Source of the DNA: DASVWZ01 sp036392935 | Lineage (GTDB): Bacteria; Acidobacteriota; Terriglobia; Terriglobales; Acidobacteriaceae | Reading direction: 5' to 3' | Assembly (NCBI GenBank): GCA_036392935.1 | Contig: DASVWZ010000156.1 | Location: 18,623-82,622, forward strand | Length of the DNA stretch: 64,000 bases | Part shown: positions 1 to 8,328 of the stretch, piece by piece | How the letters are laid out: each line of letters begins with the position of its first letter | Position numbering within the stretch: position 1 is the first letter of the stretch | Position numbers and translations under genes: made by a program | Notes under the pieces: model-generated | Told to the model about the DNA's origin: nothing | The model's input: only the letters and a program-made list of their open reading frames with translations | Databases searched by the model: none

Positions 1-177
1 GCGAGCGAGGGCGAAAAAGACGACGACGAGGAATGGCAAGTCGACTATGTTAAAGAACGGCAACCATCGCGGGACGAATGCCTGAATGGCAAGCGCGAGC
101 AGCGGGATGATGATGGCCACGGGAAGGCTGAAGCGGTAGACCTCGATCTGCTCGTTCGATGTGTAGGTGATGGGCAC
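1..177 (-). CDS. mreD: MreD, rod-shape membrane protein (N-terminal part)
   Basis: Only the first 59 codons lie in the window; the gene runs off the left edge. Reading on the minus strand from a GTG that overlaps the mreC stop (TAGTG), the product begins VPITYTSNEQIEVYRF and then has a hydrophobic stretch (PVAIIIPLLALAIQAFV), followed by a second apolar segment (LPFLVVVFFALA). This fits MreD, a small multi-pass inner membrane protein that works with MreB and MreC in cell elongation. Position after mreC and the overlapping stop/start support the call and suggest translational coupling. No other frame is open here. Confidence 0.8.
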   Translation of the reverse strand, partial: MPITYTSNEQIEVYRFSLPVAIIIPLLALAIQAFVPRWLPFFNIVDLPFLVVVFFALAR

Positions 178-1427
178 TATTGCGGCGGTCCTTGCGGTTG
201 TTCTTGCGCGGGTGCGGTTTGGGTTCCGGACGAGGATGACGCGGGCGATGGCGTGAGGTTTGCGGGTTTGGGCGATTTCAGGATAACGGCGGGGACAGAT
301 GCGTTGGGCTGTGCGACCGCTGGCTTCACGGGTTTCGGCTCAGCAGAGCCATTGGCCGACTTCAGTTGTGCCGTAGACGATACCGAGCTGGGCGCGGCGG
401 AATTCTGAGCCCCAGGTGTAGCAGCGGTTCCGGTTGGGTGCGATGCCGGGGGGCTCGTTGGCTGTGCACCGGGTGTAGTCGGGGCTGCCGTCAGGGGTTT
501 CGTAGGATCGGTTGCGGGTTTATCGGGGACGGTCGGCAGGCGCGCGGCGAGAATGTCGGCGGCGCGCATGGGCGGGCCACTGTCGGCGACTGACGGCTCA
601 CGGTCTTTGACTTCTGTGACGACCAAAACTTCTTCGAGGCGGCTTAAATCAGCGGTGGGCTTGACGTCGATCTTATAAAAGAGCTCGGCGCCCGGTGCGA
701 CACGGGTGACGCTGCCAACTGGCAGCCCCTTGGGAAAGATCTGATCGCCACCGCTGGTGAGGACTTTGTCGCCGGGCTGAACGGGCTCGTCCGACATTAC
801 TTTCTCGAGCACGACATCGCCGTTCGCGGTCCCGCGCAGAACACCCTGCAGGCGCGACTTTTCAAGAATGGCTCCGACGCCGCTGGTCTGGTCGTTAATC
901 AGGAGAACCTGAGATGTGCCAGAGAAAACGCGCAAGACTTTGCCGACGACGCCGTCACCAGTGATGACAGCCATATCCTGCTTGAGGCCGTCGCGCGAAC
1001 CTTTGTCGATGTAGACGGACCGAGACTGCTCACTGCCGCTAGTGCCGATGACCTGGGCAGCGACGGTTTGAGAGACGAATTGTTCTTTGAAACCGAGCAG
1101 AGCTTGCAGGCGATGCGCTTGGGTCGCGTCTTCGCTGAGGCGCGCTTGCTCGATGCGCAGCTGCTGAATCTGATCCTTGAGCTGCTTGTTCTCCTGGCGG
1201 ACGCCGCGCAGATTAACGTAGTTGTTCCAGAGATCGCGCAGGCTCATGTGCACGAGCACGGTGCCTTTTTCGAGCGGCGAGATGGTGTCGTTGGTCCAGA
1301 CGCGGATGAGGCGGGTGGATTCGTTTTCCGAAGTGCGCTTGACCTGAACGGCAAGCCCGAGCACCTGCGCAAACAGCACGGCCACCAGGATGGTGACGTT
1401 GCGGTAGCGGGTGATCAGGTTTTCCAT
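177..1427 (-). CDS. mreC: MreC, rod-shape-determining protein with long Pro/Ala/Thr tail
   Basis: A 416-residue product with an N-terminal membrane anchor (about residues 10-30, VTILVAVLFAQVLGLAVQV), a coiled coil around residues 70-105, and the MreC beta domain (VIGTSGSEQSRSVYIDKGSRDGL, then DGVVGKVL and LTSGGDQIFPKGLPVG). MreC is a periplasmic scaffold that links MreB to PBP2 and RodA. The core ends near residue 285. The remaining ~130 residues are low complexity, rich in Pro, Ala, Thr and Ser, and not part of the usual 280-330 residue protein; they could be a flexible periplasmic linker. It lies between mreB and mreD on the same strand. The 97-base gap to mreB is filled by heptanucleotide repeats. 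Confidence 0.95.
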   Translation of the reverse strand: MENLITRYRNVTILVAVLFAQVLGLAVQVKRTSENESTRLIRVWTNDTISPLEKGTVLVHMSLRDLWNNYVNLRGVRQENKQLKDQIQQLRIEQARLSEDATQAHRLQALLGFKEQFVSQTVAAQVIGTSGSEQSRSVYIDKGSRDGLKQDMAVITGDGVVGKVLRVFSGTSQVLLINDQTSGVGAILEKSRLQGVLRGTANGDVVLEKVMSDEPVQPGDKVLTSGGDQIFPKGLPVGSVTRVAPGAELFYKIDVKPTADLSRLEEVLVVTEVKDREPSVADSGPPMRAADILAARLPTVPDKPATDPTKPLTAAPTTPGAQPTSPPASHPTGTAATPGAQNSAAPSSVSSTAQLKSANGSAEPKPVKPAVAQPNASVPAVILKSPKPANLTPSPASSSSGTQTAPAQEQPQGPPQ

Positions 1428-1432
1428 AAATC

Positions 1433-1527
1433 AGCTATCAGCCGTCAGCTTTGAGCTATCAGCTGAGAATTTTGGACATGCATTTGTATATCCAGCTGAA
1501 AGCTGAGGGCTGACAGCCGAGAGCTTA
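1433..1527. repeat. Inverted pair of AGCTGAN heptad arrays between mreB and mreC
   Basis: Left arm 1433-1467 reads AGCTATC AGCCGTC AGCTTTG AGCTATC AGCTGAG; right arm 1494-1527 reads AGCTGAA AGCTGAG GGCTGAC AGCCGAG AGCTTA. Both have a period of 7. The reverse complement of the left arm matches the right arm at about 27 of 34 positions, so a transcript could fold into a long imperfect hairpin with a loop of about 26 bases. The right arm reaches into the last codons and stop of mreB. Confidence 0.8.
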
Positions 1528-2589
1528 TTCAATTGAAATCTTGCGGAGCAACTTGAAGTCGCTCAGCATTTTTCCGGTGCCGAGAACCACGCTGCACAAG
1601 GGATCGTCAGCGATGGAGACGGGCAGGCCGGTTTCTTCGCGGATGCGCTTATCGAGGTTCTTGAGCAGCGCGCCCCCGCCGGTGAGCACGATGCCGCGGT
1701 CGCTGATATCGGCGGAAAGTTCGGGCGGCGTACGTTCCAGGGCAACGCGAATGGCGTTCATGATCGTCGATACGCATTCGCTGAGGGCTTCGCGGATTTC
1801 GCTGTCATCAACGGTGATGGTCTTGGGCACGCCCTCGATCAGGTTACGGCCTTTGATTTCCATGGTCAGCGGCTTATCGAGCGGGTAAGCGGAGCCGATG
1901 TCGATCTTGATCTGCTCGGCGGTGCGTTCGCCGATGAGCAGGTTATATTTGCGCTTGAGGTAGTTCATGATGGCCTCATCCATCTGATTGCCGGCCATGC
2001 GTACGGAACGGGAGTAGACGATGCCGCTGAGAGAGATGACGGCGATGTCGGTGGTTCCGCCGCCGATGTCGACGACCATGTTGCCGCTGGGCTCGGTGAT
2101 GGGCAAGCCGGCGCCGATGGCAGCGACCATTGCTTGTTCGACGAGATGCACCTCGCTGGCTTTGGCGCGGTAGGCGGAATCCATGACCGCACGCTTTTCC
2201 ACTTGGGTGATTTCGGAGGGCACGCCGATCACGATGCGAGGATGCACCAGCATCTTGCGGTTGTGCGCCTTCTGGATGAAGTAGTTCAGCATTTTCTCGG
2301 TGACTTTGAAGTCGGCGATGACGCCATCTTTCATGGGCTTAATGGCCACGATGTTGCCGGGAGTGCGGCCGAGCATTTCTTTCGCTTCTTTGCCGACAGC
2401 CTCGACTTCACCGGTATTTTTGTTGATGGCCACGATGGAAGGCTCGTTCACGACGATGCCCTTGCCGCGCGCGTAGACGAGCGTGTTCGCGGTGCCCAGA
2501 TCGATGGCGAGGTCGCTCGAGAAGACGCTGAAGAGCGACCTGACATTGTGCAGGTGGTTGCCGTTGGAATGAAATCCGTTAGATGACAT
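1525..2589 (-). CDS. mreB: MreB, actin-like cell-shape protein
   Basis: A 354-residue actin-fold ATPase that forms membrane-bound filaments and directs lateral wall synthesis. Visible motifs: phosphate 1 loop DLGTANTLVYARGKG (residues ~31-45), conserved VVNEPSIVAI, phosphate 2 motif DIGGGTTDIAVIS (~174-186), and the adenosine-binding LTGGGALLKNLD near the C terminus. Length is normal for MreB (about 340-350) with a ~20-residue polar extension at the N terminus (MSSNGFHSNGNHLHNVRSLF). It is the first gene of mreB-mreC-mreD on the minus strand. An AT-rich stretch upstream (2640-2665) could hold its promoter, but I cannot fix one. Confidence 0.97.
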   Translation of the reverse strand: MSSNGFHSNGNHLHNVRSLFSVFSSDLAIDLGTANTLVYARGKGIVVNEPSIVAINKNTGEVEAVGKEAKEMLGRTPGNIVAIKPMKDGVIADFKVTEKMLNYFIQKAHNRKMLVHPRIVIGVPSEITQVEKRAVMDSAYRAKASEVHLVEQAMVAAIGAGLPITEPSGNMVVDIGGGTTDIAVISLSGIVYSRSVRMAGNQMDEAIMNYLKRKYNLLIGERTAEQIKIDIGSAYPLDKPLTMEIKGRNLIEGVPKTITVDDSEIREALSECVSTIMNAIRVALERTPPELSADISDRGIVLTGGGALLKNLDKRIREETGLPVSIADDPLCSVVLGTGKMLSDFKLLRKISIE

Positions 2590-2712
2590 AACTACACTTT
2601 TCTCTCTCAGCTGGAATGCGGCTGTGGTTTTTCAAAATTCTCTTGTCCGTATCTTCATATTCTATTGGAGAAATGCCAGCAGGTGAAATTCGGCATTTTT
2701 CCATTTGGCGCG

Positions 2713-4086
2713 TCATTGGATGACCACCTTTTTCTGCAAAGTGTTGACTCCGCCTTTGGCGTTCTGCGCCGTGATGGTGATGGTGTTTTCGCCAGAAGGC
2801 AGCGGCGGGGTAAAGAAGTGGAAGCTGCCATCGGTGGTGACCATCGGCACTTCGTGGCCGTTAACCATGACACGCGCGCCGACCTCGGTCTTACCGGTGA
2901 GTTCAAGAACATGGCCGTGTTGAATCAGCGGGTCCAGATCCAGACCAATGGAGGTGGCATCGTTAGCTTTGGCGATTAAGGTAAAGCGGTTCTTTTCGCT
3001 TTCAATCGAGGCATTGCCTTTGCCGTCGACCGACTGCACCATCCAGTAATAGGCGCCATCTTCGAGGCCGGACACCATGACCGCAGCCGCTTTCACCTGA
3101 CGATCGACAATAGTCGACGAAAAATATGGATTGCGCGAGATGCGTAGACGATACGAGGCTGCGTTGGCCATTGACGTCCAGGAAAATTCGATTGGCTTGG
3201 AATCTTTCGAAACGAAGATTGGCGTCATGTTCGCCGGCGAGATGGGTGTGGGCGGGCCGATTTCCTTTTGCTTCTCCATGTGCGGAGCCGATTGCTGGAA
3301 GTTCACTTTTTCCCAATCGGCAAGATGGACAGTTTCGCCATTGCGGGTGACATCGCCGCTGCCTCGCTTGACCAAAATTTCATGATCGTCACCACTGGGA
3401 TCGTTATGCACCATGGCTGCGCTGTCAGGCGCCAGCGAAGCGGTCGCTCCGGCGACGGTCACCTGCGATCTTGAACCTTGAGAATATGTCGCGGTGGCTA
3501 AATCGACGGTTCCGGTACTCACGGCAACGGTGACGTTGGTCTGCGCATTGTCACCGGCGGAATTTTCCTCTACCACAATCAGCGAATCCTGCTTGACCGT
3601 ATAGTTGGTGCCATCGCTGAAAACGATCTTTGCCATACCTTCGGAACTAGTCTGCACCACATCGCCTTTTTCCAGCGGCACGCTGTAATCGGCTGTCACC
3701 CAGCTATTGCCGTTGGCTTTCTTCACTCGTACTGTGCCATCGAGCGCGGTAAAGTGCGCCTGCTGCGAGTTGCTCGAGCCACTGGGCTTCGCCGCCGCTC
3801 CCGCCGCGCCGATGGTTTCGAGCATCCGCGAGCCGAAATTCTCAGCCGCTTTCACACCCTTGTCGGTGAATTGAGGGAAAGCCAGATGCAAGCCCACGGA
3901 AAAGATCGCAAGCCCTGCCAGCAGCATGAGCATCACGCTGCGGTAGGTGACCTGCTTCCATGCGACATGAATTCCCGGTTTGTCGTGAACAGACACCGCT
4001 CCGCCGAAGGACCTATGAAACCGCAATAAATATGGAGTCAATCGGAGCGTAGCATATAGGAAAAGTGAGGAGAACAAGGTAATCAC
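2713..4086 (-). CDS. FecR-domain membrane protein with FN3-like and Big-like C-terminal domains
   Basis: The 457-residue reading frame has one membrane segment near residues 52-72 (VMLMLLAGLAIFSVGLHLAF). An extracytoplasmic FecR-like domain follows (about 115-215: GTVRVKKANGNSWVTADYS, then LEKGDVVQTSSEGMAKIVFSDG). Next come a fibronectin-like segment (IEFSWTSMANAASYRLRIS...YYWMVQSVDGKGN, ~300-365) and a final beta domain (VLELTGKTEVGARVMVNG...FFTPPLPSGENTITITAQN). FecR domains of this kind occur in periplasmic or surface proteins, not only in iron signalling. The true start is uncertain: a GTG near 3996 would give a more ordinary N terminus (VSVHDKPGIHVAWKQ) just before the membrane segment. 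No specific ligand can be named. Confidence 0.75.
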   Translation of the reverse strand: MITLFSSLFLYATLRLTPYLLRFHRSFGGAVSVHDKPGIHVAWKQVTYRSVMLMLLAGLAIFSVGLHLAFPQFTDKGVKAAENFGSRMLETIGAAGAAAKPSGSSNSQQAHFTALDGTVRVKKANGNSWVTADYSVPLEKGDVVQTSSEGMAKIVFSDGTNYTVKQDSLIVVEENSAGDNAQTNVTVAVSTGTVDLATATYSQGSRSQVTVAGATASLAPDSAAMVHNDPSGDDHEILVKRGSGDVTRNGETVHLADWEKVNFQQSAPHMEKQKEIGPPTPISPANMTPIFVSKDSKPIEFSWTSMANAASYRLRISRNPYFSSTIVDRQVKAAAVMVSGLEDGAYYWMVQSVDGKGNASIESEKNRFTLIAKANDATSIGLDLDPLIQHGHVLELTGKTEVGARVMVNGHEVPMVTTDGSFHFFTPPLPSGENTITITAQNAKGGVNTLQKKVVIQ

Positions 4087-4107
4087 TGTGGGACATTACC
4101 TTGGTGT

Positions 4108-4200
4108 GCGGAAGTCAGGAGTGCCCAGCCTGAATGCAAAAGTGAAATCACGCGGTCTAACGCTGCATTCTGACTTCTAACTTCCTACTTTCTCGCCTTC
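4108..4200. repeat. Inverted TTCTGAC heptad repeat upstream of the FecR gene
   Basis: The right side, 4164-4200, carries TTCTGAC TTCTAAC TTCCTAC in phase 7. The left side, 4109-4138, carries GGAAGTCAGGAGT...TGAATGCA. The reverse complement of 4164-4186 (GGAAGTTAGAAGTCAGAATGCA) pairs with it at both ends with an internal bulge. It lies in the ~250-base gap between two divergent genes. Confidence 0.6.
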
Positions 4201-4336
4201 TGGCATTGCCTTGCGGGTTATCGTCCGCGGGCGGTAGCATAGACCTTCGGGTAATCCCAGAGATTTGGCAGGGCAAAAACGCGCCATGGCGAATCTTCCA
4301 AAGCATCTTCATTCATCCGAACTTCAGGAGGCATTT

Positions 4337-5875
4337 ATGGCTAGCAACACGATGATCGAGCCCAGCGTCGCCGGATCGAATACGCGGGCCAAAGTTTACA
4401 AGAACCTGATTGGCGGCGAATGGGTCGAGTCCTCAACCGGCGAGACTTTTGAGAACCGAAATCCCGCTGATACTCGCGAGGTGGTCGGGATCTTTCAGAA
4501 ATCGGCAAAAGCCGACATCGATGCCGCCGTCGAGGCAGCCAAGAAGGCGTTTGAAAAGTGGCGGCTGGTTCCGGCGCCGAGGCGCGCCGAGATCGTTTAT
4601 CGTGCGGGCGAAATGCTATTTGGCCGCAAGGAAGATTACGCGCGCGACATGACGCGCGAAATGGGCAAGGTCATCAAAGAGACCCGCGGCGACACGCAGG
4701 AAGCCATCGACACCGCTTATTACATGGCCGGCGAAGGCCGCCGCATGTTCGGTCCGACCACGCCGTCCGAGTTGCCGAACAAATTTGCCATGGCTGTGCG
4801 CCAGCCGATCGGCGTTTGCGGGATGATCACGCCGTGGAATTTTCCCATGGCAATTCCTTCGTGGAAGCTGCTGCCGGCGATTGTGTGCGGCAACACCTGT
4901 GTGATCAAGCCATCGCAGGACACGCCGCTCTCGACGTTTCATCTGGTAAACACGCTGGTGGATGCGGGCTTGCCGAAGGGCGTGATCAACATCGTCACCG
5001 GATTCGGCCCGGAAGTAGGCGGGCCGCTGACCGAGCATCCGGATGTGAAGGCGATCTCGCTGACGGGATCGAGTGCGGTCGGACGCATTGTCGGTCAGGA
5101 GGCGGCGAAGAGCTTCAAGCACTGTTCGCTCGAGTTGGGCGGAAAAAATCCCATGATCGTGCTCGACGATGCCAACCTCGAACTTGCCGTCGAAGGCGGT
5201 TTGTGGGGCGCGTTTGGCACCACCGGCCAGCGCTGCACGGCGACCAGCCGGATCATTGTGCAGAAAGGTGTATATGGGGAATTTATTGCGCGGCTGGTGG
5301 AGCGGGCGAAGAAGCTGAAAGTCGGCAACGGGCTTGACGAAACCGTCGATATGGGCCCGGCGGTAAATGAGAAGCAGTTGGATACGGACCTGAAGTACAT
5401 CGAAATCGGCAAGCAGGAAGGCGCGGAGCTGAAATGCGGCGGTCACCGCTTGGAGGGCGGCGATTACGCCCACGGATATTTCGTCGAGCCGACCGTGTTT
5501 GCTGATGTCAATCCCAAGATGCGGATTGCGCAGGAAGAGATTTTCGGGCCGGTGGTTTCGGTGATTCCCTGCGATGATCTAGACGACGCGATCGAAATTG
5601 CGAACGGCATTCAGTATGGGCTGTCGTCGGCACTGTATACGAAAGATGTGAACCAGGCATTTAGGGCGATACGCGACCTCGATGCCGGGATCACCTATGT
5701 CAACGCTCCGACGATCGGGGCCGAAGTGCATTTGCCGTTCGGCGGCAACAAGGCGACGGGCAATGGCCATCGCGAGGGTGGAATTGGCGCCATCGACTTC
5801 TACACTGAGTGGAAGGCGGTGTACGTCGATTATTCCGACAAGCTGCAGAAAGCGCAGATCGACAGGGGAGAGTAG
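4337..5875 (+). CDS. NAD(P)-dependent aldehyde dehydrogenase (semialdehyde type)
   Basis: A 512-residue ALDH-superfamily enzyme that oxidises an aldehyde to a carboxylate. Start chosen at 4337 because AGGAGG (4326-4331) sits 5 bases ahead; the frame is open further up but with poor context. Key residues (this numbering): Asn168 in TPWNFPM, Lys191 in VIKPSQDTPLS, the LTGSSAVGR loop, general base Glu266 in LELGGKNP and nucleophile Cys300 in TTGQRCTATSR. The motif set resembles bacterial semialdehyde dehydrogenases such as alpha-ketoglutarate semialdehyde dehydrogenase, but the substrate cannot be read from sequence. Followed 94 bases later by an aminotransferase on the same strand, which fits amino-acid catabolism. 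Confidence 0.93.
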   Translation: MASNTMIEPSVAGSNTRAKVYKNLIGGEWVESSTGETFENRNPADTREVVGIFQKSAKADIDAAVEAAKKAFEKWRLVPAPRRAEIVYRAGEMLFGRKEDYARDMTREMGKVIKETRGDTQEAIDTAYYMAGEGRRMFGPTTPSELPNKFAMAVRQPIGVCGMITPWNFPMAIPSWKLLPAIVCGNTCVIKPSQDTPLSTFHLVNTLVDAGLPKGVINIVTGFGPEVGGPLTEHPDVKAISLTGSSAVGRIVGQEAAKSFKHCSLELGGKNPMIVLDDANLELAVEGGLWGAFGTTGQRCTATSRIIVQKGVYGEFIARLVERAKKLKVGNGLDETVDMGPAVNEKQLDTDLKYIEIGKQEGAELKCGGHRLEGGDYAHGYFVEPTVFADVNPKMRIAQEEIFGPVVSVIPCDDLDDAIEIANGIQYGLSSALYTKDVNQAFRAIRDLDAGITYVNAPTIGAEVHLPFGGNKATGNGHREGGIGAIDFYTEWKAVYVDYSDKLQKAQIDRGE

Positions 5876-5969
5876 GGTACGAAACACGGAGCGCCAAGAT
5901 TTTGCCACCCAATCGGTCCGGCGCAATTGGCGTCCTCTGCTGTATCCTTGTCTGGCTGGAGCCTGAACC

Positions 5970-7178
5970 ATGCCCCTGACCCAAACCCGTGAAATTACCT
6001 GCGCTAGGCGCCTTGAAAACGTCCGCTACGCCATTCGTGACCTGGCTTGCTACGCCGACGAAGTCGCCCGCCAGGGACACAAGATTCTGCCGCTGAACAT
6101 TGGCGATCCCAACATTTTCGATTTCGAAACACCGCGCCACATGGTCGAGGCCGTCTATAAAGCCATGCGCGAAAACAAGAATGGCTATGCGCCATCACAG
6201 GGCCTCGGCGAGGCACTCGAAGCCATTCGCGGCGAAGCTGCGCGCAAGGGAATTACCACGGTACAGGATATTTTCGTCACCACCGGCGTCAGCGAAACCG
6301 TCGACCTCTGCCTGACCGCACTTTTGAATCCCGGAGAAGACCTGCTCACTCCGGCGCCCGATTATCCGCTGTATTCGGCAGTGCTGGCGAAGCTCGGCAT
6401 CGACCTGAACGCCTATTACCTGAATGAAGAAGACGGCTGGCAGCCTGAACTCAACGACGTGAAGCGAAAGATCACGCCGCGTACGCGTGGCATTGTTCTG
6501 ATCAATCCCAACAATCCAACCGGCTCGGTATGCACGCGCAAAATGCTGGAGCAGATCGCCGAACTGGCGCGGCGGCACAATCTGATCGTCTTCGCCGACG
6601 AAATCTACGACAAGCAGATGCTCGACGATGACGAGCACATTGCCTTCGCCAAAGTTGCTCCCGACGTCCCCTGCGTGACCTTCGGTGGGTTATCGAAGAA
6701 TTATCTGGCGCCGGGATGGCGCATCGGTTGGGGCATCGTCAGCGGCGAAGCTGCTGCGGTCAAACAATATGATGAAGGCATCCAGAAGCTGCTGCGGGCA
6801 CGCTTGTGCGCTAATCATCCCGAGCAGTACGCGATCAAAGCCGCGCTCGAAGGACCGCAAGATCACATTGCGGAAGTGCGAAGGAAGCTGCGCAGCCGTC
6901 GCGATCTGACCGTGAAGTGGGCCAATTCAACCCCACGCCTAAGCTGTGTTTCTCCGCGAGCCGCTTTTTACGCTTTCCCGAAAATCGACATTCCCGAGGG
7001 CGACGAGGTTTTTGTCCGCGAACTGATTTTGAAAAAGCACGTGATGGTCGTGCACGGATCGGGATTTGGGCAGAAGCCGGGAACCAAGCACTTTCGCATT
7101 GTTTACCTGCCCGATGAAGCCACGCTTACGAAGGCGTATGCAGCGATTGCCGATTTGTTGAAGGAACGATACAGCTAG
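5970..7178 (+). CDS. Class I/II PLP aminotransferase, AlaA-like
   Basis: A 402-residue fold-type I aminotransferase. Motifs: LNIGDPNIFDFETP near the N terminus, PAPDYPLY, VLINPNNPTGSVC, FADEIYDKQM (Asp that contacts the pyridine nitrogen), and the Schiff-base lysine in GGLSKNYLAPGWRIGWG. The pattern closely follows the alanine aminotransferase AlaA of E. coli (LNIGNPAPF, NPNNPTGAV, FADEIYDKIL), so glutamate-pyruvate transamination is the best guess, with aspartate as an alternative. Same strand as the aldehyde dehydrogenase; convergent with the LuxR-type gene that ends 50 bases downstream. Confidence 0.88.
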   Translation: MPLTQTREITCARRLENVRYAIRDLACYADEVARQGHKILPLNIGDPNIFDFETPRHMVEAVYKAMRENKNGYAPSQGLGEALEAIRGEAARKGITTVQDIFVTTGVSETVDLCLTALLNPGEDLLTPAPDYPLYSAVLAKLGIDLNAYYLNEEDGWQPELNDVKRKITPRTRGIVLINPNNPTGSVCTRKMLEQIAELARRHNLIVFADEIYDKQMLDDDEHIAFAKVAPDVPCVTFGGLSKNYLAPGWRIGWGIVSGEAAAVKQYDEGIQKLLRARLCANHPEQYAIKAALEGPQDHIAEVRRKLRSRRDLTVKWANSTPRLSCVSPRAAFYAFPKIDIPEGDEVFVRELILKKHVMVVHGSGFGQKPGTKHFRIVYLPDEATLTKAYAAIADLLKERYS

Positions 7179-7228
7179 CGTGGACGCGCAAGGCTGCGCA
7201 ATCTTACTCTGCTAGAAAACGTGTGCGG

Positions 7229-8011
7229 CTAATCTGACGCCGCGGCCGTTGGGAACCGAGTCGCGCCTGATTCAAGGCGGCCATTCAGTGGTTTTCCCGA
7301 TCTCCGGTCGGTGGACTTGGCGGCATCAAAACCGGCGCGGCTGTATGCGAACAGCACCACCTCCACGCGCTTGGAAACCCCCAACTTGTCGAAAATGCGG
7401 AAGAGATAATTCTTCACCGTATGCTCGGTGAGGCTGAGCCGTTGCGCGATTTCGCGGTTCGAAAGGCCCTCGGCCACACAGTGCACCACCTCCTGCTCGC
7501 GACGGGAAAGCAGAACTGCACCACGATTGTCCAGAGTGCGCATCGGCAGTGCGTCACCCAGCGCTTCCAACAGAAATCGAAGCTGCGCGCTGTTGGCCCA
7601 AACCTGTCCCTGGCTGACGCAAAAAATGCACTTGGCCAGCGACTTCACCGATTCGCTGCGGCAGAACACGCCTCGCGCCCCCGCGCGAAAAGCCTCTACC
7701 ACCAGATTGCGCTCCGACCCATCGAGCAAAACCACCACCCGCGCCTCGGGCTCGGCAGCCAGAATTTCGCGCACCACTTGAAATCCGCGCCGGTTGTCGC
7801 CGTTGATTTCCGCGCTCACCAGCGTGACCGTCGGTTTTTCTTTCACCACGCTGGTCACAATGGTCTCGCCGTCGGATGCGGGCTCGATTACTGAGAAGCG
7901 TCCATCGCGCTCCAGTGCGGACGCCAAAAGCTGGCTCGCCATGCGTGTGTTGTCCGCGGCGAGAACTCTGATGGGTTCGACAACTTGAGGAATTGTGCTA
8001 GCCAACGCCAT
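7229..8011 (-). CDS. LuxR/NarL-type regulator with degenerate receiver domain
   Basis: A 260-residue protein: receiver-like domain (about 14-135) and a C-terminal LuxR helix-turn-helix (about 168-225: LSRREQEVVHCVAEGLSNREIAQRLSLTEHTVKNYLFRIFDKLGVSKR, given here as a motif region). The receiver lacks the usual phosphorylation site: the strand that should read VVLLD reads VTLVS (Ser66). The conserved lysine is replaced by Arg118 (GARGVFCRS), and the acidic pair is reduced to Asp20-Asn21. The output domain looks intact. It therefore probably acts as a phosphorylation-independent regulator. No histidine kinase is adjacent. The 317-base gap upstream has a 14-base palindrome (see separate entry). 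Confidence 0.85.
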   Translation of the reverse strand: MALASTIPQVVEPIRVLAADNTRMASQLLASALERDGRFSVIEPASDGETIVTSVVKEKPTVTLVSAEINGDNRRGFQVVREILAAEPEARVVVLLDGSERNLVVEAFRAGARGVFCRSESVKSLAKCIFCVSQGQVWANSAQLRFLLEALGDALPMRTLDNRGAVLLSRREQEVVHCVAEGLSNREIAQRLSLTEHTVKNYLFRIFDKLGVSKRVEVVLFAYSRAGFDAAKSTDRRSGKPLNGRLESGATRFPTAAASD

Positions 8012-8328
8012 AAGATTATGGAAACCCCTGAAAGAATTTCGTCAAAACTATGTCAATTCTTGCTACATCTTCTGGGGACGGGGCTGCCCCAAAGGCAAGT
8101 CTAAAGATCCGAAATGTCCGGCGTTACATTAAAAGGCTTAACCAACGGCCCTTCTCAAGACTTCGAAGGCAACGCTAACTACTAAGAGACTTTAGTCTCA
8201 TCCCGAAAGAATGTAAATGGCACCCCCGTGCACTTTCTTGATGACTGAAGTGGCTCCGAGGGATCAGTTTTATTTTCTTATAGATGCGGCTATGTATTAA
8301 AAGGAGTCCCGAAATTCGTCTTCCGTGG
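8012..8328. other. 317-base intergenic region upstream of the LuxR-type gene
   Basis: No convincing reading frame. It holds a short GC hairpin (GGGGCTGCCCC, about 8079-8092) and a perfect palindrome GAGACT-TT-AGTCTC (about 8185-8198) that could be an operator or weak terminator for the upstream lhgO-like gene. The segment 8268-8300 is AT-rich. Function unassigned. Confidence 0.4.
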
